The notes beneath the pieces were generated by a model that was not told the DNA's origin, made no database searches, and saw nothing but the letters and a program-made list of their open reading frames with translations. Source: Hygrophila difformis (lineage: Eukaryota > Streptophyta > Magnoliopsida > Lamiales > Acanthaceae). Taken from it: 64,000 nt of DNA. Position 1 is the stretch's first letter. Every line of letters starts with the position of its first letter. The stretch is taken from positions 23,608,057 to 23,672,056 of the forward strand of contig JAOANR010000002.1 of NCBI GenBank assembly GCA_030278955.1, read 5' to 3'. Positions 35,401 through 47,033 of the stretch are shown piece by piece. The position numbers and the translations under genes were made by a program.

Positions 35401-38153
35401 TTTCTTTCATTCTTCATTTTTAAAGGGAAGCCATTTTCGTCCTTCTTAATAGTAGTTTGTTTGTTTGCTTGCAAAATTAGTTAATTTTCTCTTTGCAAGT
35501 TGTATACTGTATCATTGCAAGTTCATTTATTATATATATAATTAAGGACGTTACGAAGGTCTAAATGTGTGATTTGACACGCTAGTGTAATTGGTAGTAC
35601 AATACACGCTACTAATTAGCTAGGAGGACTAATGTGCCAAACAATATTGCCACTTTCCTCTTCTCTTATGTCATTAAACAGATAAGGCTTGGAGTCGAAA
35701 TGCCCTGGTATTCAACCTTACCTCGTGTTGAGGCTCGATACTATCTGGAACATTATGGTGGAAGCGAAGATGTGTGGATAGCCAAGAACTTGTACAGGTC
35801 AACTATTACACTAATATCTGCTTCATCCAAGAAAATATATGATTTTATTCATATATACTTTATATAATAAAGACTCTCAAAAGTTTTTTCAGTGAATATA
35901 TTATCATTGGTATATATGTATATATATATATATAGGATGGAAGAGATCAGCAACGATGCATACTTGGAGCTTGCAAGACTAGATTTCCACAGATGTCAAG
36001 AGCAACATCAGACAGAGTGGAGGCTTATGCAAGAGTATGAATAAGTTCCATAGTTGCACTAAGAAATTGTTGTATTGTAATTGGCACGAAAATCAATTGT
36101 ATATACTAATTTACAGAGGTATGATTTCTCAACAGATGGTACCAACATTCCAACCTGCAAAAATTTGGGATAGCCAAAAAGGACCTCCTCATCGCTTATT
36201 TCTTGTCTGCGGCAAGTATATTTGAGGCTGAAAGGTCAAAGGAGAGAGTTGCTTGGGCCAAATCTCAAATTATGTGTAGGGTGTTAAAATCCTTTTTCCG
36301 TGAAGTAGCCTCGACAGAATCAGAAAGTGAGCAAGACAAAAAAAAGCTAAGAAGGTACATACTTTTAATTTGTTCTCCATACAGGAAGGAAATAAGCATG
36401 AAATATGGTTGTTAACTTGTTATAGTACAAAATTTATAATGCCTTTGTCATTTAAAATTTTTTAGTATAATTGAAATTGGTTTTAATATGGTTCAACATC
36501 GGACGCCATTTTCACATACATATTAATCTTTGAACGACCACAATCTAAATTTCGAAAGATCTTGGGCTTACTGTTGATCGAGTGTCTCACACAGCCGGAG
36601 AGAATAAGTATAATGTTGGGATTCCCTCTTGTATATTTGTGGGACTGGGTCCGATTCACTTATAGCCAATTAGGTTTGATTTGGGAGCTTGTATCTCGAC
36701 TATAATATGATATCGAAGCCATGGGTTACCCGTGTTGGTTATGTTGTCTATACTTAGTAGGATTTGGTTCGAGAGGAAATATCATCTCGAGGGAGGTACA
36801 ATGTGTTTAATGTTCTTTGTTCAAACAACTACACTTGAAAAGTAAAGGACGAGAAACATGCTAAGTTTTAAAAATTGGGATCATTTTTGCTACAAGTAAT
36901 AAACAAAGTTACTACTGGCCATCTATGCATTAAATCCTCTATCAATCCAATAATTTATACACAAGTCCCTGAAAGGGCATTTAATTTGGTCATTTAATAG
37001 ATCTTGTGCTTCTATGTATGCATATACTCCCATGTTCGGTTAATTAAAGAAGCGAAACATGAACTGAGCTGTTGTGCTTGAATTTCAATGTAGCAATATG
37101 GGAAACGACGGGCTAAAAGATGTCGTGTTGGCAACCCTTCAACAGTTTCTTGATGAGTTCACCAGACACAGCAGCAAGCAGCTGAAAATTGTTGTAAGTT
37201 TCAAGTCTCCTGCTATTTGAGATGGATAACTCTGTGTTTTCTTGTTTATTTACTACTGTTTGTTTCTATTGAGAATGGTCCATGGCATTAATTTACTAGT
37301 AACAAATATGATAATTGGCACAACATACAGTGGGGTGAATGGCTGACGAAACTACAGCAAGGAGAGGCAAATTTCTGGGAAGATGCGGGGCTCCTTGCAA
37401 CAACAATAAATATCACCGCTGGGGATGAATCTTTTGAGGAGGATATATTGTCTCACCCTGAGTACGAAACCCTGTCAAAGCTCACAAATAAAATATGTCA
37501 CCAACTTTCACAGATCCAAAACAAAAAACAAAAGGTCAGATACTTTACTTACCCCCAAGTAATAAATTTTTTATATGTATTAATAAAAAATACTCTAGGT
37601 GACTGACTACAAGAATCAGATTGTGATTTAAGACCGTATAGAAAAAGGCCAAATACAAACTAAAAGGTCACTAGGTTAGTTGCCAAATTAGGCCAATTTT
37701 GTATTCAATCCATTTTCCAGTCATGTGTAATGCATGCACCATCAACTAAAAATGGGCTGAATCCAATCATTTGGCCTAATTTGACAATCCAGGTGTGACC
37801 TGTTTCTCATATTTCTATATATATATTTAGTGACTTTAAATCAGAAGATGATTCTTCTAGTTGCCCATTTATGATAATTCATTATATATAGCATTTATAT
37901 TTTTCGCATTTACTGGATATAGGCAGCGAGTGGGGAAAAATTGAGAAGGACGAAATCAAGCATGATAACCAAGGAAATCGAGCAAGACATGCAGGCATTA
38001 GTGAAATTGGTACTCGAGGAATCTGGTGGCATCAACCGAAACATCAAGGAAAAGTTTTTGAGAGTTGCGAAGACGTATTACTATAGTGCTTATAATTCTG
38101 CGGAGACCATAGACATCCATATGTTCAAAGTACTGTTCGAGCCAGTCATGTGA
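28133..38153 (+). CDS. Class II diterpene synthase (copalyl diphosphate synthase-like), DXDD changed to DMDS
   Basis: Fifteen exons with GT/AG borders and matching phases give 781 codons: 28133-28226, 28469-28567, 28668-28693, 28862-29156, 30377-30563, 31089-31303, 32524-32644, 34936-35048, 35141-35367, 35682-35797, 35936-36034, 36136-36354, 37094-37193, 37331-37534, 37923-38153. Residues 1 to ~70 resemble a plastid transit peptide. Family landmarks: [81 protein letters not shown], and the C-terminal [10 protein letters not shown]. Such enzymes cyclise geranylgeranyl diphosphate to copalyl-type diphosphates in plastids. The catalytic DXDD is here D363-M-D365-S366 (34985-34996): the middle Asp stays, the last Asp is Ser. 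There is no DDXXD, so no class I activity. Length fits plastidic Lamiaceae CPS (~790 residues). Product stereochemistry and activity cannot be judged. Confidence 0.92.
29330..29645. repeat. Foldback MITE in intron 4
   Basis: Ends resemble each other as inverted copies (AAACCCATATCATCCCATAA on the left; complement of the right end AAACTCATTTAGTCCTATAA) with inner inverted CCGAACCCATCCC segments. It is related in sequence to the CCCATAATTATGC elements in introns 5 and 6. Confidence 0.6.
29651..29983. repeat. MITE in intron 4 with ~24-bp inverted ends
   Basis: The left end TTATTGAAATAGGTTATTAC and the complement of the right end TTATTGAAATAGGCTCTTAC match apart from two bases. A second GCCAAATGACCTTG / inverted pair lies inside. 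Confidence 0.65.
30615..30735. repeat. Fragment of CCCATAATTATGC MITE family, intron 5
   Basis: An A run followed by AAATAGTCCCATAATTATGC and about 60 more bases that recur at 31345-31440 and, inverted, at 32280-32400. Only one end is present here. Confidence 0.6.
31345..32400. mobile_element. Composite MITE in intron 6, with a second element inside
   Basis: The outer element has inverted ends (poly-A plus CCCATAATTATGCTGGATTT; right end AAGCATAATTATGGGACTAT plus poly-T) and inner inverted CCCATCCACCCCTTAATG arms. At 31453-32124 it is interrupted by another element with ends CAGTGGCGGATCC / complement CATTGGCGGATT, flanked by the direct repeat ACTATG (31447-31452 and 32125-32130). I cannot name the superfamily of either with certainty. 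Confidence 0.65.
32690..32951. repeat. Degenerate Stowaway-like MITE in intron 7
   Basis: Related to MITE 1 at 26561-26837 over most of its length (TGAGTAACTTTGATT, AATATGTATTGGATTGCGAG), with decayed ends CTTCCTCTGTTCC and GGTAGTA. Confidence 0.6.
32994..33258. repeat. Second copy of the same MITE family, opposite orientation, intron 7
   Basis: The inverse complement of the 32690-32951 family (CACGTAATCCAATAAACATT; ATTCAATTAATAATTACTAC), ending GGAGGAAGTA. The two inverted copies are 42 bp apart and could pair in the pre-mRNA. Confidence 0.6.
33585..33836. mobile_element. Stowaway-like MITE in intron 7
   Basis: 252 bp, ends CTCATCCGTCCCACTAAT and the complementary ATTAGTGGGACGGAGGGAG, flanked by TA at 33583-33584 and 33837-33838. 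The following 33840-34150 is very AT-rich with nothing recognised. Confidence 0.82.
34162..34579. mobile_element. hAT-type MITE in intron 7, TSD CTCCCAAC
   Basis: 418 bp with imperfect inverted ends TAGGGCTGGAAATAGGCC / GGCCTATTCTCACCCCTA and a perfect 8-bp duplication CTCCCAAC at 34154-34161 and 34580-34587. Eight-base duplications and TAGGG ends are the mark of hAT transposons. Confidence 0.88.
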
Positions 38154-38302
38154 TCGTCATTTACTTCTGAGTAAGAAAAATGCACACAGTCAGCACAACA
38201 GATAGATTAATTATCCTTGCTCATTCTCATTTCTAATAATTGTATCAAGTGACTTGAATCAAATGATTATTGTAACACTCATGAGAATTCTATACAGAAA
38301 TA

Positions 38303-38308
38303 AATAAA
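38303..38308 (+). terminator. Candidate polyadenylation signal of the diterpene synthase
   Basis: AATAAA about 150 nt after the stop codon, in an AT-rich 3' region. Alternatives nearby cannot be excluded. Confidence 0.4.
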
Positions 38309-38344
38309 CAAATGAGAATCTGGAATTTGATGTTGTTGGTCCCG

Positions 38345-38670
38345 TTTATGAATCTTGAATTTTGATGCGCATAGTTCGGCCCAAAGTCGTAACAACCAAG
38401 AAACAACAAAAATAATGCACACATCGTTTTTTAACCTAGTTCGGTCTCACGTATGTCTGGGGATACTAATTCAGTCGACTTCAACTAGTTATAAAAATTC
38501 CAAATCAATACATACTCAACCTCCAAACAATCACACTAGAAGTCTTCTAGTAGAACAGTCCGTAATCAGCACACCCCCTCAACTACATCTGCATCATTCT
38601 ACTCCTATTTGATGTATGCATCATTCTGCATCATTACATTCAAGTTGACTTCATGCCATTCTTGGATGTT
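38345..38670. repeat. Possible SIRE-like copia remnant, left of the nested copia
   Basis: TTAACCTAGTTCGGTCTCAC and following text resembles the TTAACG-GTTCGG portion seen in LTRs of large copia elements. With 43189-44000 (CCCCCTCTTTTTGTATAG, AACTCCCCCTTTAAGC) it may be one old element split by the copia insertion. Similarity recalled by eye only. Confidence 0.3.
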
Positions 38671-38675
38671 TACCA

Positions 38676-41600
38676 TATTACAGGATGATATATTTTCCAT
38701 ATTAGAATAAGGCATGTAAATCAATTATATTTGATTGAGAGAGATTTTAGGATCTTGTTGTAACAAATCTCTCTATATATACTCCTTGTACACATGTTCT
38801 ATAATGTGAGTGAAAATCATATTCCTCTATCTTATATGGTATCAGAGCAGGTGAGATCAAAACCCTAACGAAACCCTAAATCCGCCCACTCCCCCCCCCC
38901 CCCCCTTTTTTTTGGCCGCCTGCATCTTGTTCTTTCTCATGTCGACCACCAATGAATCTACCGAGCACACAGCCACCACCACCACTGCCGCCACTCCCTC
39001 TCCTCCGTCGCTTCCTCCCCTCGTCCCCATCACTGCCCACCATCATCTTCCTATCAAATTAACCCTCACCAACTATCCACCATGGCGCACACATTTGGTT
39101 GCCCTCTTACGTGGTCATGATCTCCTCGGCTACATTGACGACACCTACCCTTGTCCCACTGTGCTGGACGATGCCTCCAATGCGGAAGAGGTGTCCCGTT
39201 GGGTTTGCCAGGACCAACTTCTTCTTGCTGCCATCATTGGCTCATTGGCGCCGGAAGTGCTGCCCGTTGTCTCCTTGAAGGAAACTTCCTTTGATGCATG
39301 GACTGCCGTCACCCGTCTCTGCTCGGCCAAGTCCAGATCTCGTGTCAATCAAATCAAGAGTGCGTTATACCGCATGCAGATTAAAGATCACTCCATCTCT
39401 GACTATCTCCGCCTCGTCAAGGCTAAGGCCGATGAACTCACCTTAATCGATGCACCCGTGAGTGCTGACGAACTCACTCTCTTCATCATCAATGGTTTGG
39501 GCCCTAAATATGCTTCTATCGTGGGTCCAATCCGTGCTCGGGAGACACCTTTTGGTTTCGAGGAACTCCATGATCTCCTCGTCGAACATGAACTCTCGCT
39601 CCAACGCCAAGTGGATTCCCAACGGCAATTTCTTGCCACGGCCAATGTTGCCACCTCTCACCGTGGCAATGGTCCTTCCCGGGGCGGCAATCAAGGTTCT
39701 TCCCGTAACTCCGGTCATTCTACTTCTACCCATGACCGTGGTTACAACTCCGGAAGTCAGGGCCGAAATCAATCATATCGTGGCAATCGCGGCGGCCGTG
39801 GCCACTTCCCCGGTCACTTCAATCCTCATCATGCTCGCCAGATTATTTGTCAACTCTGTGATACCCCGGGACATACTGCTCTCACTTGTCGCCGGCCTCC
39901 TGCTAACGCCCATTATGCCGCTTCTCCGACCCATGCACCGGCTCATCCTTGGCTATTAGATTCTGGTGCCTCTCACAGCTTAACGTCTGATTTGAACAAT
40001 CTGTATATCCACGCTGAGTACGATGGTACGGATGAAGTTCACATTGCTGACGGCTCATCTATCTAACGTTTTGTGTGTTCCATCTACTCGTCAAAATTTA
40101 CTCTCTGTTAGTAAATTTACCATGGACAATAATGTTTCTCTGGAATTTTTCCCTTTATCTTATGTTGTGAAGGATCTGGCCATGGGGGCGCCTGTCATTA
40201 AAGGTCCCTGCATTGATGGAGTTTATCAGCATATTCCGCCCACTGGTTGTTCTCCTAAATTGGCGGCCGCCGTCCATGTTCGAGCTTCCTCAGCGTGTTG
40301 GCATGCTCGCCTTGGGCATTCCTCCTCCGATTCATGCTCCTATGTTCTCAAACATTTTGCTTTACCTGTTATTAATAAATCTTCTATGAACAATAAGTGT
40401 GTTTCTTGCCATTTAAGTAAATGTAATCGGCTTCCGTTTACTACTTTATCTTTTATTGCTGTTCATCCGTTACATTATGTTTATGCCGATGTCTGGGGCC
40501 CTGCGCCATCAATCTCTCTGGATGGCTCCAAGTACTTTCTCTTGGTGGTTGATTTATTCACTCGCTACAGTTGGGTTTTTCCTCTGAATGCCAAGTCTCA
40601 GGTTGCCTCGCTCTTTCCTCAGTTTTGTCGTTTGGTTGAGAAGCAATTTAATTCTACCATAAAAAATGTGTACTCAGATAATGGTGGAGAATTCCTTGCT
40701 CTTCGGTCCTTCTTCTCCACTCACGGGATCTCTTGGCTCACAACAGCGCCCCACACACCTCGACAGAACGTTATTGTTGAGCGCCGCAATCGCCATATCT
40801 TGGAAGTCAGTCGCGCACTACTTCATGCTGCCTCCCTGCCTGATCGCTTCTGGTCATTTGCCGTCCAAACGGCAGTTTATCTCATCAACCGCCTGCTGAC
40901 GCCGCTCTTGCATCGTCGAAGTCCATTTCATGCGCTCTTCAGCCGACCTCCAAACTACTCCAAGCTCCGGACCTTTGGTTGTCGTTGCTTCCCTTGGTTA
41001 CGACCCTATCTTCCTGGCAAACTCACACCCCCGTCGTTGCCATGTATCTTTATTGGTTACTCCACTACTCGAGCAGCATACAAGTGTCTCGATCCCACCA
41101 GTGGCCGTATATATGTCTCACGGCATGTGCACTTCATTGAAGATGATTTTCCCAGTTATCATTGTTCTCCATCAAATGCCGATGCTTCCGCCTCATCTCA
41201 TATCTTGATCTCTATCCTACCGCCCATCGGCACTCACCCAGCTTCCTCGGATCCGGCTTCTCCTGATCATGCCGCTGTCTTCCCTAGCCAGCCCTCCTCT
41301 CTAGATTGTGATCTACGCCCGACGCCTTCTCCAATGGCGTCCGATGCCCCGGCTACGTCCGATGCCCCGGCTGTCCCAGCCCCTCCACCTCCTGCACCCG
41401 TTCGCACCCATCCCATGCAAACTCGGAGCCTCAACAACATCTTCAAACCAAAGCAGCTGAATCTGGAAACCAAGCATCCGCTACCTCCTACGGATGAGCC
41501 TCGTACGGTTAAACAGGCATTGGCCTCCGCTGATTGGCGCAAGGCTATGGATGAGGAATTCACGGCCTTGCAGCGCTTCCGCACCTGGGAGTTGGTTTCC

Positions 41601-43183
41601 CCGCCGCCTGATGCTAATATTATTGGATGCAAGTGGGTCTTCCGTATCAAACGCAAGCCCGACGGTTCTATTGACAAGTACAAAGCACGTCTCGTTGCCA
41701 AAGGTTTCCAGCAGCGCCCCGGCATTGACTACTGAGACACCTTCAGTCCCGTTGTGAAGCCGGCCACCATTCGCACAGTCTTGTCTCTTGCCGTTCAACT
41801 TGGCTGGCCCCTTCGTCAACTTGACGTTAGTAACGCCTTCCTGCATGGAACCTGGATGTTCCGGTCTACATGTCTCAACCTCCGGGGTTCATTGATCCAT
41901 CTTCTCCATCTCATGTGTGCCTCCTTTGCCGCACACTCTATGGACTTCGCCAAGCTCCCCGCGCTTGGTTTTCGGCTCTCAGCTCATCGCTCCTCAGCCT
42001 CGGCTTCACCCAATCGATTTCTGACTCTTCTCTGTTCATTTTCCAACAGGGTACGACCAGGGTGTTTGTCCTTGCTTATGTTGATGATCTCATTATCACT
42101 GGCTCCAGTCCCACCTTCCTGTCTACTGTCACACTCACCTTATGAAGTCATTTGTTGTTAAGGATCTCGGCCCTCTCACTTACTTCCTTGGTGTTGAGGT
42201 CGCCCACTGCAAAGAGGGATTATTCTTGTCTCAACACAAGTACACGGTTGACTTGCTCCACAAATTCAAGTTGGTTGGTGTTAAACTGTTAGCACGCCCA
42301 TGTCTTCTAAGCTCTTAACCATCAAAGGGTCTACCGATGCTACTTATTATCGCAACACCATTGGAGGTTTGCAGTATCTCACGATCACTCGTCCTGATAT
42401 CGCCTTCTCCGTCAACAAGCTCGCACAACACATGGCCGCGCTCTTGGCTACTCATTGAGATGCCGTCAAGCGTCTTTTCCAGTATCTCGAAGGTTCTCTT
42501 CACCATGGGTTGTTGCTTCGTCGTACCCGCTCTCTCAACCTCACGGGCTACTCGGATTTGGATTTCGATGGTGACCTTGTCGACGGCAAGTCCACCTCGG
42601 CCTACGTGGTTTTCCTTGGTGATAACCCGGTTTCATAGTGCTCTTGCAAGCAACATGTTGTCGCTCGTTCTTCTACCGAAGCTGAATATCGAGCTCTAGC
42701 GGCTTCCGCCTCTGAGGTTTGTTGGTTGCAGCACCTCTTCGCAGAACTCGGCATCACACTTCCGAAATCACCACAGCTCCTCTGTGACAATATGGGTGCT
42801 ACGCAGCTTGCTCTTAATCCCGTCCAGCACTCTCGCATGAAGCATATTGCCAATGACATCCATTTCGTTCGCGATCTGGCCACCAAAGGGAAACTCAATG
42901 TCGCTTATGTCAACACACTTGATCAGCTGGTTGACCTCTTGGCGAAGCGACTTCCACGGACGCGCTTCCTACTTCTACAGTCCAAAATCTCAGTAGCCGA
43001 CGGTACGTCGATTTTGCGGGGGCGTATTAGAGGATGATATATTTTCCATATTAGAATAAGGCATGTAAATCAATTATATTTGATTGAGAGAGATTTTAGG
43101 ATCTTGTTGTAACAAATCTCTCTATATATACTCCTTGTACACATGTTCTATAATGTGAGTGAAAATCATATTCCTCTATCTTA
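38676..43183 (+). mobile_element. Ty1/copia element, 4508 bp, TSD TACCA
   Basis: 159-bp LTRs at 38676-38834 and 43025-43183 differ at one base (TATTAC versus TATTAG at the left end). The duplication TACCA stands at 38671-38675 and 43184-43188. The LTR ends are TA...TA, not TG...CA. The PBS TGGTATCAGAGC is at 38837-38848 and a G-rich polypurine tract precedes the 3' LTR. Short LTRs and total length suggest the Ale/Retrofit group; this is an inference. Confidence 0.9.
38939..43037 (+). pseudogene. copia gag-pol, several frameshifts and stops
   Basis: Start ATG at 38939 after a run of C and T. Order: gag with one zinc knuckle (CQLCDTPGHTALTC), protease (LLDSGASHS), integrase (HARLGHSS, DVWGPAP, YSDNGGEF), reverse transcriptase ([23 protein letters not shown]) and RNase H (SSTEAEYRALA, CDNMGATQLA). 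This gag-PR-IN-RT-RNH order is that of copia. Lesions: an apparent deletion with frame change near 40060; TGA 41733-41735; frame changes near 41845, 42140 and 42285; TGA 42456-42458; TAG 42636-42638. The last two sit where related proteins have tryptophan, i.e. G-to-A changes. Confidence 0.9.
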
Positions 43184-43188
43184 TACCA

Positions 43189-44330
43189 CATCATTCCTCG
43201 ATCCTCTTTCATCACCATGAATCAACCGTCGATGCAATCGCCATAATTGATCAATCAAAGTGTTCTTCAATAAAGAATTATTGAAGCCATGTAGAACAAG
43301 AAACTCTCAATGATAAAAATAAATAAAATAAAATAAACTACAAGGTTTCCTAAAATCTGTAAAATAGAACTCTAGAAATCTCAATCTCAAAACTCTCAAA
43401 AATGTAATCTATAAAATCAATATTCCTTCAATCAATTAATCTAACTCTTAAACTCATGAAGGACTAAAACACATATAGAATAGAGGAAAATTCGTAATCT
43501 GTAAACATCTCCTCAAGACAGTTAAGTTGATCTAACTTCCATCATAATTTTTGCATTTGTTCAGTTCTTGTAGTTAATGTGTAGTTCCAAATACTATTTG
43601 TCAATACTTTTCACCTATATAAAAAGCTTTATATAGCAACAATATCCCCCTCTTTTTGTATAGATGACAATTCCATCAAAAGTGTTTCAATCATCAAAAA
43701 GTGTTAGTATCAAAATAAAAAAATCACAATAAGCATCCATCAGTAGTTGTCAAGTAGATGGAACATTCAGTCAATAGTTTTAGTAAGTTTTACAAACCAA
43801 AATCTTCATCAGGCAGCAATGTTGTTAAAACCATCATAGAATTCCATCACACACATAAATCCACATGACGAACCAAGTGTACTAGTTACCATTACTAACC
43901 AAGTTAGGCCAAGGTTCCCCAAACTCCCCCTTTAAGCGCATGACGAACACTTTCTCCCCCATAATGGGAGCTTTGCCAACCACATAGGCGTCACTCGATG
44001 AAATTACCTATGTTAACCGTAAAAATTTGGGAGATTTGGAATTGATTGAACGAAAAGAATTACAGATTGAAAGAATTGAAAGATTACATGAATGGAACGA
44101 AAGCAGTAAAGAATGTAATTGCAGAAAGCGATGAATAATTGAAATGCAGAAAGCTGTAAAGGAAAGCGAAAAAAATTGAAGAAAATAAAGTGCGGCTCTT
44201 TGAAGAGTTGTGTTGAGGTGTCCGCAATGAAGATCATGTTCACATATTTCTAAGTCGTCTAAACTCCTGCCTAATGCCCGGCTCCCAATCACGATGCCAC
44301 GATCTCTTAACTTCTACTGACTTCAGTCTT
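43189..44330. other. Repeat-derived or intergenic sequence, no gene
   Basis: AT-rich sequence with CCCCCT-rich bits (43640-43660, 43920-43965) reminiscent of the 3' part of large copia elements. Short reading frames here show no recognisable domain. Confidence 0.35.
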
Positions 44331-44844
44331 CGGGAGCCTCCAACTTGTTGTCCGTCTTCTTTTTTCTTGCGATAATTCTTATGTTGACCGGACTATGTCA
44401 ACAATTAGGCATGATGATGCAGACTGGACCAACCGTGTGGGCTCAAATATTTTTGGGTGACAACAGATGCCCCCCTCGCGCAATTTGTCTGTTTAAGTCT
44501 AAGACAAATATGCTTGTTCAAAATAGGTCTGGCTGAAAGTTGCTCACTTTTTTTTTTTTTTTTTCCTTTTTTCGAGTTCTCCTCTCCCTTTTCCTCCTTC
44601 ATCACAAAGCACACATAGCGAGACATCGCTAAAAGCCAGTCGTAGTTCGAACGCATTCAGCCTAGAAGCTCGGCCGCCACCTGCATCATCCAGGCCGCCA
44701 CAGAACTCTCTCCAGCCCCCAGGGAACTCGCCCAGGTACTGCCGCTGCCTGCCTGATTGCGGAGCTGTCTGGCCGCCGTGCTCAAGCTTTCGGCATCCAT
44801 TCGACCTCGCCAAGGCTGCCACTCGCTTGTGCCCAGACTGCTAT
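44331..44844. other. No gene seen; base composition shifts to GC-rich
   Basis: Holds a T run at 44549-44566 and then CT/GCC-rich sequence leading into the tandem arrays. Reading frames on both strands are low complexity. Confidence 0.35.
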
Positions 44845-44949
44845 CCGCCTTGCTCAAGCTCCCATCTGCCTTGCTCAGGCTGCTATCCGCCTTGCTCAGG
44901 CTGTCATCCGCCTTTCACAGGCTATCATCCGCTTTGCTCAAGCTGCTCC
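44845..44949. repeat. 21-bp tandem array A, 5 units
   Basis: Five consecutive 21-bp units of the form CCGCCTTGCTCAGGCTGCTA plus T. Because 21 is a multiple of three, each frame reads as a heptapeptide repeat (for example CYPPCSG), which explains the open frames here. Confidence 0.85.
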
Positions 44950-45049
44950 AACACGTCTCCAGCCGCCACAGAGCAGCGCCCGGCCGACAAGGGAAGGAAG
45001 CCGCTAGCCGCTGTTTGACGCCTCCAGCCGCCGGCTGCCCATCGCCATA

Positions 45050-45128
45050 GCCGCCAGCTTTGCATCACCTGGCGCCAGCTTCGCATCGCCAGCCGCCAGC
45101 TTCGTGTCGCCAGCCTCCAGCTTCGCAT
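45050..45128. repeat. 21-bp tandem array B, almost 4 units
   Basis: Units such as GCCGCCAGCTTCGCATCGCC plus A. Same period as array A but a different motif. It ends against the LTR that begins at 45130. Confidence 0.8.
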
Positions 45129-45129
45129 T

Positions 45130-47033
45130 TGATGTGTGATTTTCACTACTCATATTTTACCACAAGCGGATGGTTGTCATCAAGTAATAAAAACCGGTGA
45201 ATACCGGGTCGATCCATAGGGAATTTCAGAATATTATTTCATTCCGGAGAATAATTTAATTGTTTTTAAGTTTGTTAAATATATTTTATATATTTTAAAA
45301 GAGTTTGTTTAATTCTAATGATGATTAAATTAAAATAGAAACATTAAATTTAAAATAAAGTAACTTAAATTTTTAATTATTAAAAATGTAGATGTGAGAT
45401 GCTCGTAATATATTAGATATTGCCATCTTTATATAAAATAGAAATTGCATATTGATTTAGCATTTTTCAATGCCTAAAAAGATCAATTTCTTCAAATTTA
45501 ATTATTTTATAAAGATTAAAAATATAGTAATTTTCTAAAACATCATATTATGCTTAAACGGACTTCATGGAAGCTAATTAAATTATCTAACATTCTGCAA
45601 TCATCATTCTAGGCCTAAATTTGAGTCTTTCCCAAGAATACAAAATTTCCTATAGCGATTAAAAGACACGTTTCATTTCCCAAATCATTGCATACATGCC
45701 CGAATTCATTTTTAATGTAATTTATTCCCAATACCAGTACTAAAATATAAATTCTACTTTTTATCTTCTGATTTAGCAAAGTAGAAATCACATAATTGGA
45801 TTCTAACATTTAAATTACGCAGAATAGTGTAAATAATCTAATAAACATGGTAAAAGAATTAATAAAAACATGGTAAAGTGAATTATATTAATAATATTAA
45901 AATTCAGACAAATTAAGATTATTTCTAGATCACTAAAATTAGGAAATTGCAGAAAGATCGATCAATTCAGAATTTAGCAGATTAATAATGTAAACATCAG
46001 ATTAAAAGAAACACAGAATTATCGATCAAATTTGTGCAGCAGAACAACAATCCTAATTCAGATTCTAACACCACTACAAATTAATCCAGATTTAAACACA
46101 TAAGCATAAATCATATTTATTGCTTCCATAAAAACATAGATTCGTACTTCAAAAGTGATTCTGAACTCCCGTTCTAGATCACTCCTAACACGAACAATAC
46201 AAAAATCCATCTACAAATTTGAAACATGATAGAAAATTACATTTAGAGGCAAATTCATAACATGACGAAGCAAGAAAAAGAAAGGCAACAGCTAGAACAG
46301 GAAGAACCGATAAAAACAGCGTCTTGTGCAATTCTTCCGGCATGAATATGTGTTTCCGACCATCTTCTTCCATTGTTAGAGTGTTTACAGAATGTTTCTA
46401 TCGAATATTGCAGTCTGAATGTCGAAAATGAGGAAGAAACGGTGTTAAAAACCGAGTTCGGGAGGTTAGAAAACTGCTAAACCTCGACTGTGGCGCGCCA
46501 GGTGGCGCTCCGGAGGGTATTTCGGCACCACCAAGGAGGCTAGGCGCATCCTGACGATTTTCCACAATTTCAGATTGCGGCGCCAAAAGTGGCGCTCAGG
46601 GGCTGTTTCCGGCGCCGCCATGCACGTGCGGCGCATCCTGAAGCTTTTTCATCTCCGAAATTTTTCCAAGTGTTGACGGCGCCTGGGTGGCGCTCATCTA
46701 TTTGGGCGCCGCCATGCTAATGTGGCGCATCCTGGGCACATTCCAGTGTTGAAAAATCAGAATTTGATATTCTTTATCCTCCGAACATCTTTCTTTCTTT
46801 ATTTTTATGCGTGAAACAATATTGCAATGTATTAGATTTGCCAAAGTGTTATTAAAAAGCATAAAACATGGTTAATTGAACTCAAATAAGCTTAATTTAA
46901 CAATGATTATTAATATTTACAAATCACATGAAATATAAACTAAAAACCCTTAAAATAAGGTAACATGCATGCAATTTTGACATATTTGAGTGCAATTTAA
47001 GCTCATTTAAATGTGGTTTCACAGGGTGCATCA
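45130..47033 (-). mobile_element. 1.9-kb LTR of an unclassified LTR retrotransposon
   Basis: Minus strand: TGATGCACCCTGTGAAACC at 47033 to ...ATCACACATCA at 45130, TG...CA with TGATG/CATCA ends. Immediately upstream on the minus strand (47034-47070) is GTGTGAGGATGT, preceded by ATTGCTCAAGGGACGAGCAA, an arrangement usual just before 3' LTRs of Athila/Tat gypsy elements. So it reads as a 3' LTR with its element to the right. No second LTR is in the window. Confidence 0.5.
46489..46747. repeat. Threefold imperfect repeat, 70-98 bp units, GGCGC-rich
   Basis: Three blocks (about 46491-46577, 46578-46675, 46676-46745) share the frame GGCGCC...GGTGGCGCTC...GCGCCGCCATG...TGGCGCATCCTG. They stand out as a GC island within the AT-rich LTR. 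Confidence 0.75.

Noticed and set aside
39443..39959. Overlapping frames of 109 and 165 codons on both strands over copia gag
   Set aside because: Shadows of gag in other frames, caused by its GC-rich coding bias.
46185..46586. Minus-strand frames of 62 codons inside the 1.9-kb LTR
   Set aside because: Short, without homology that I recognise, and inside a non-coding LTR.
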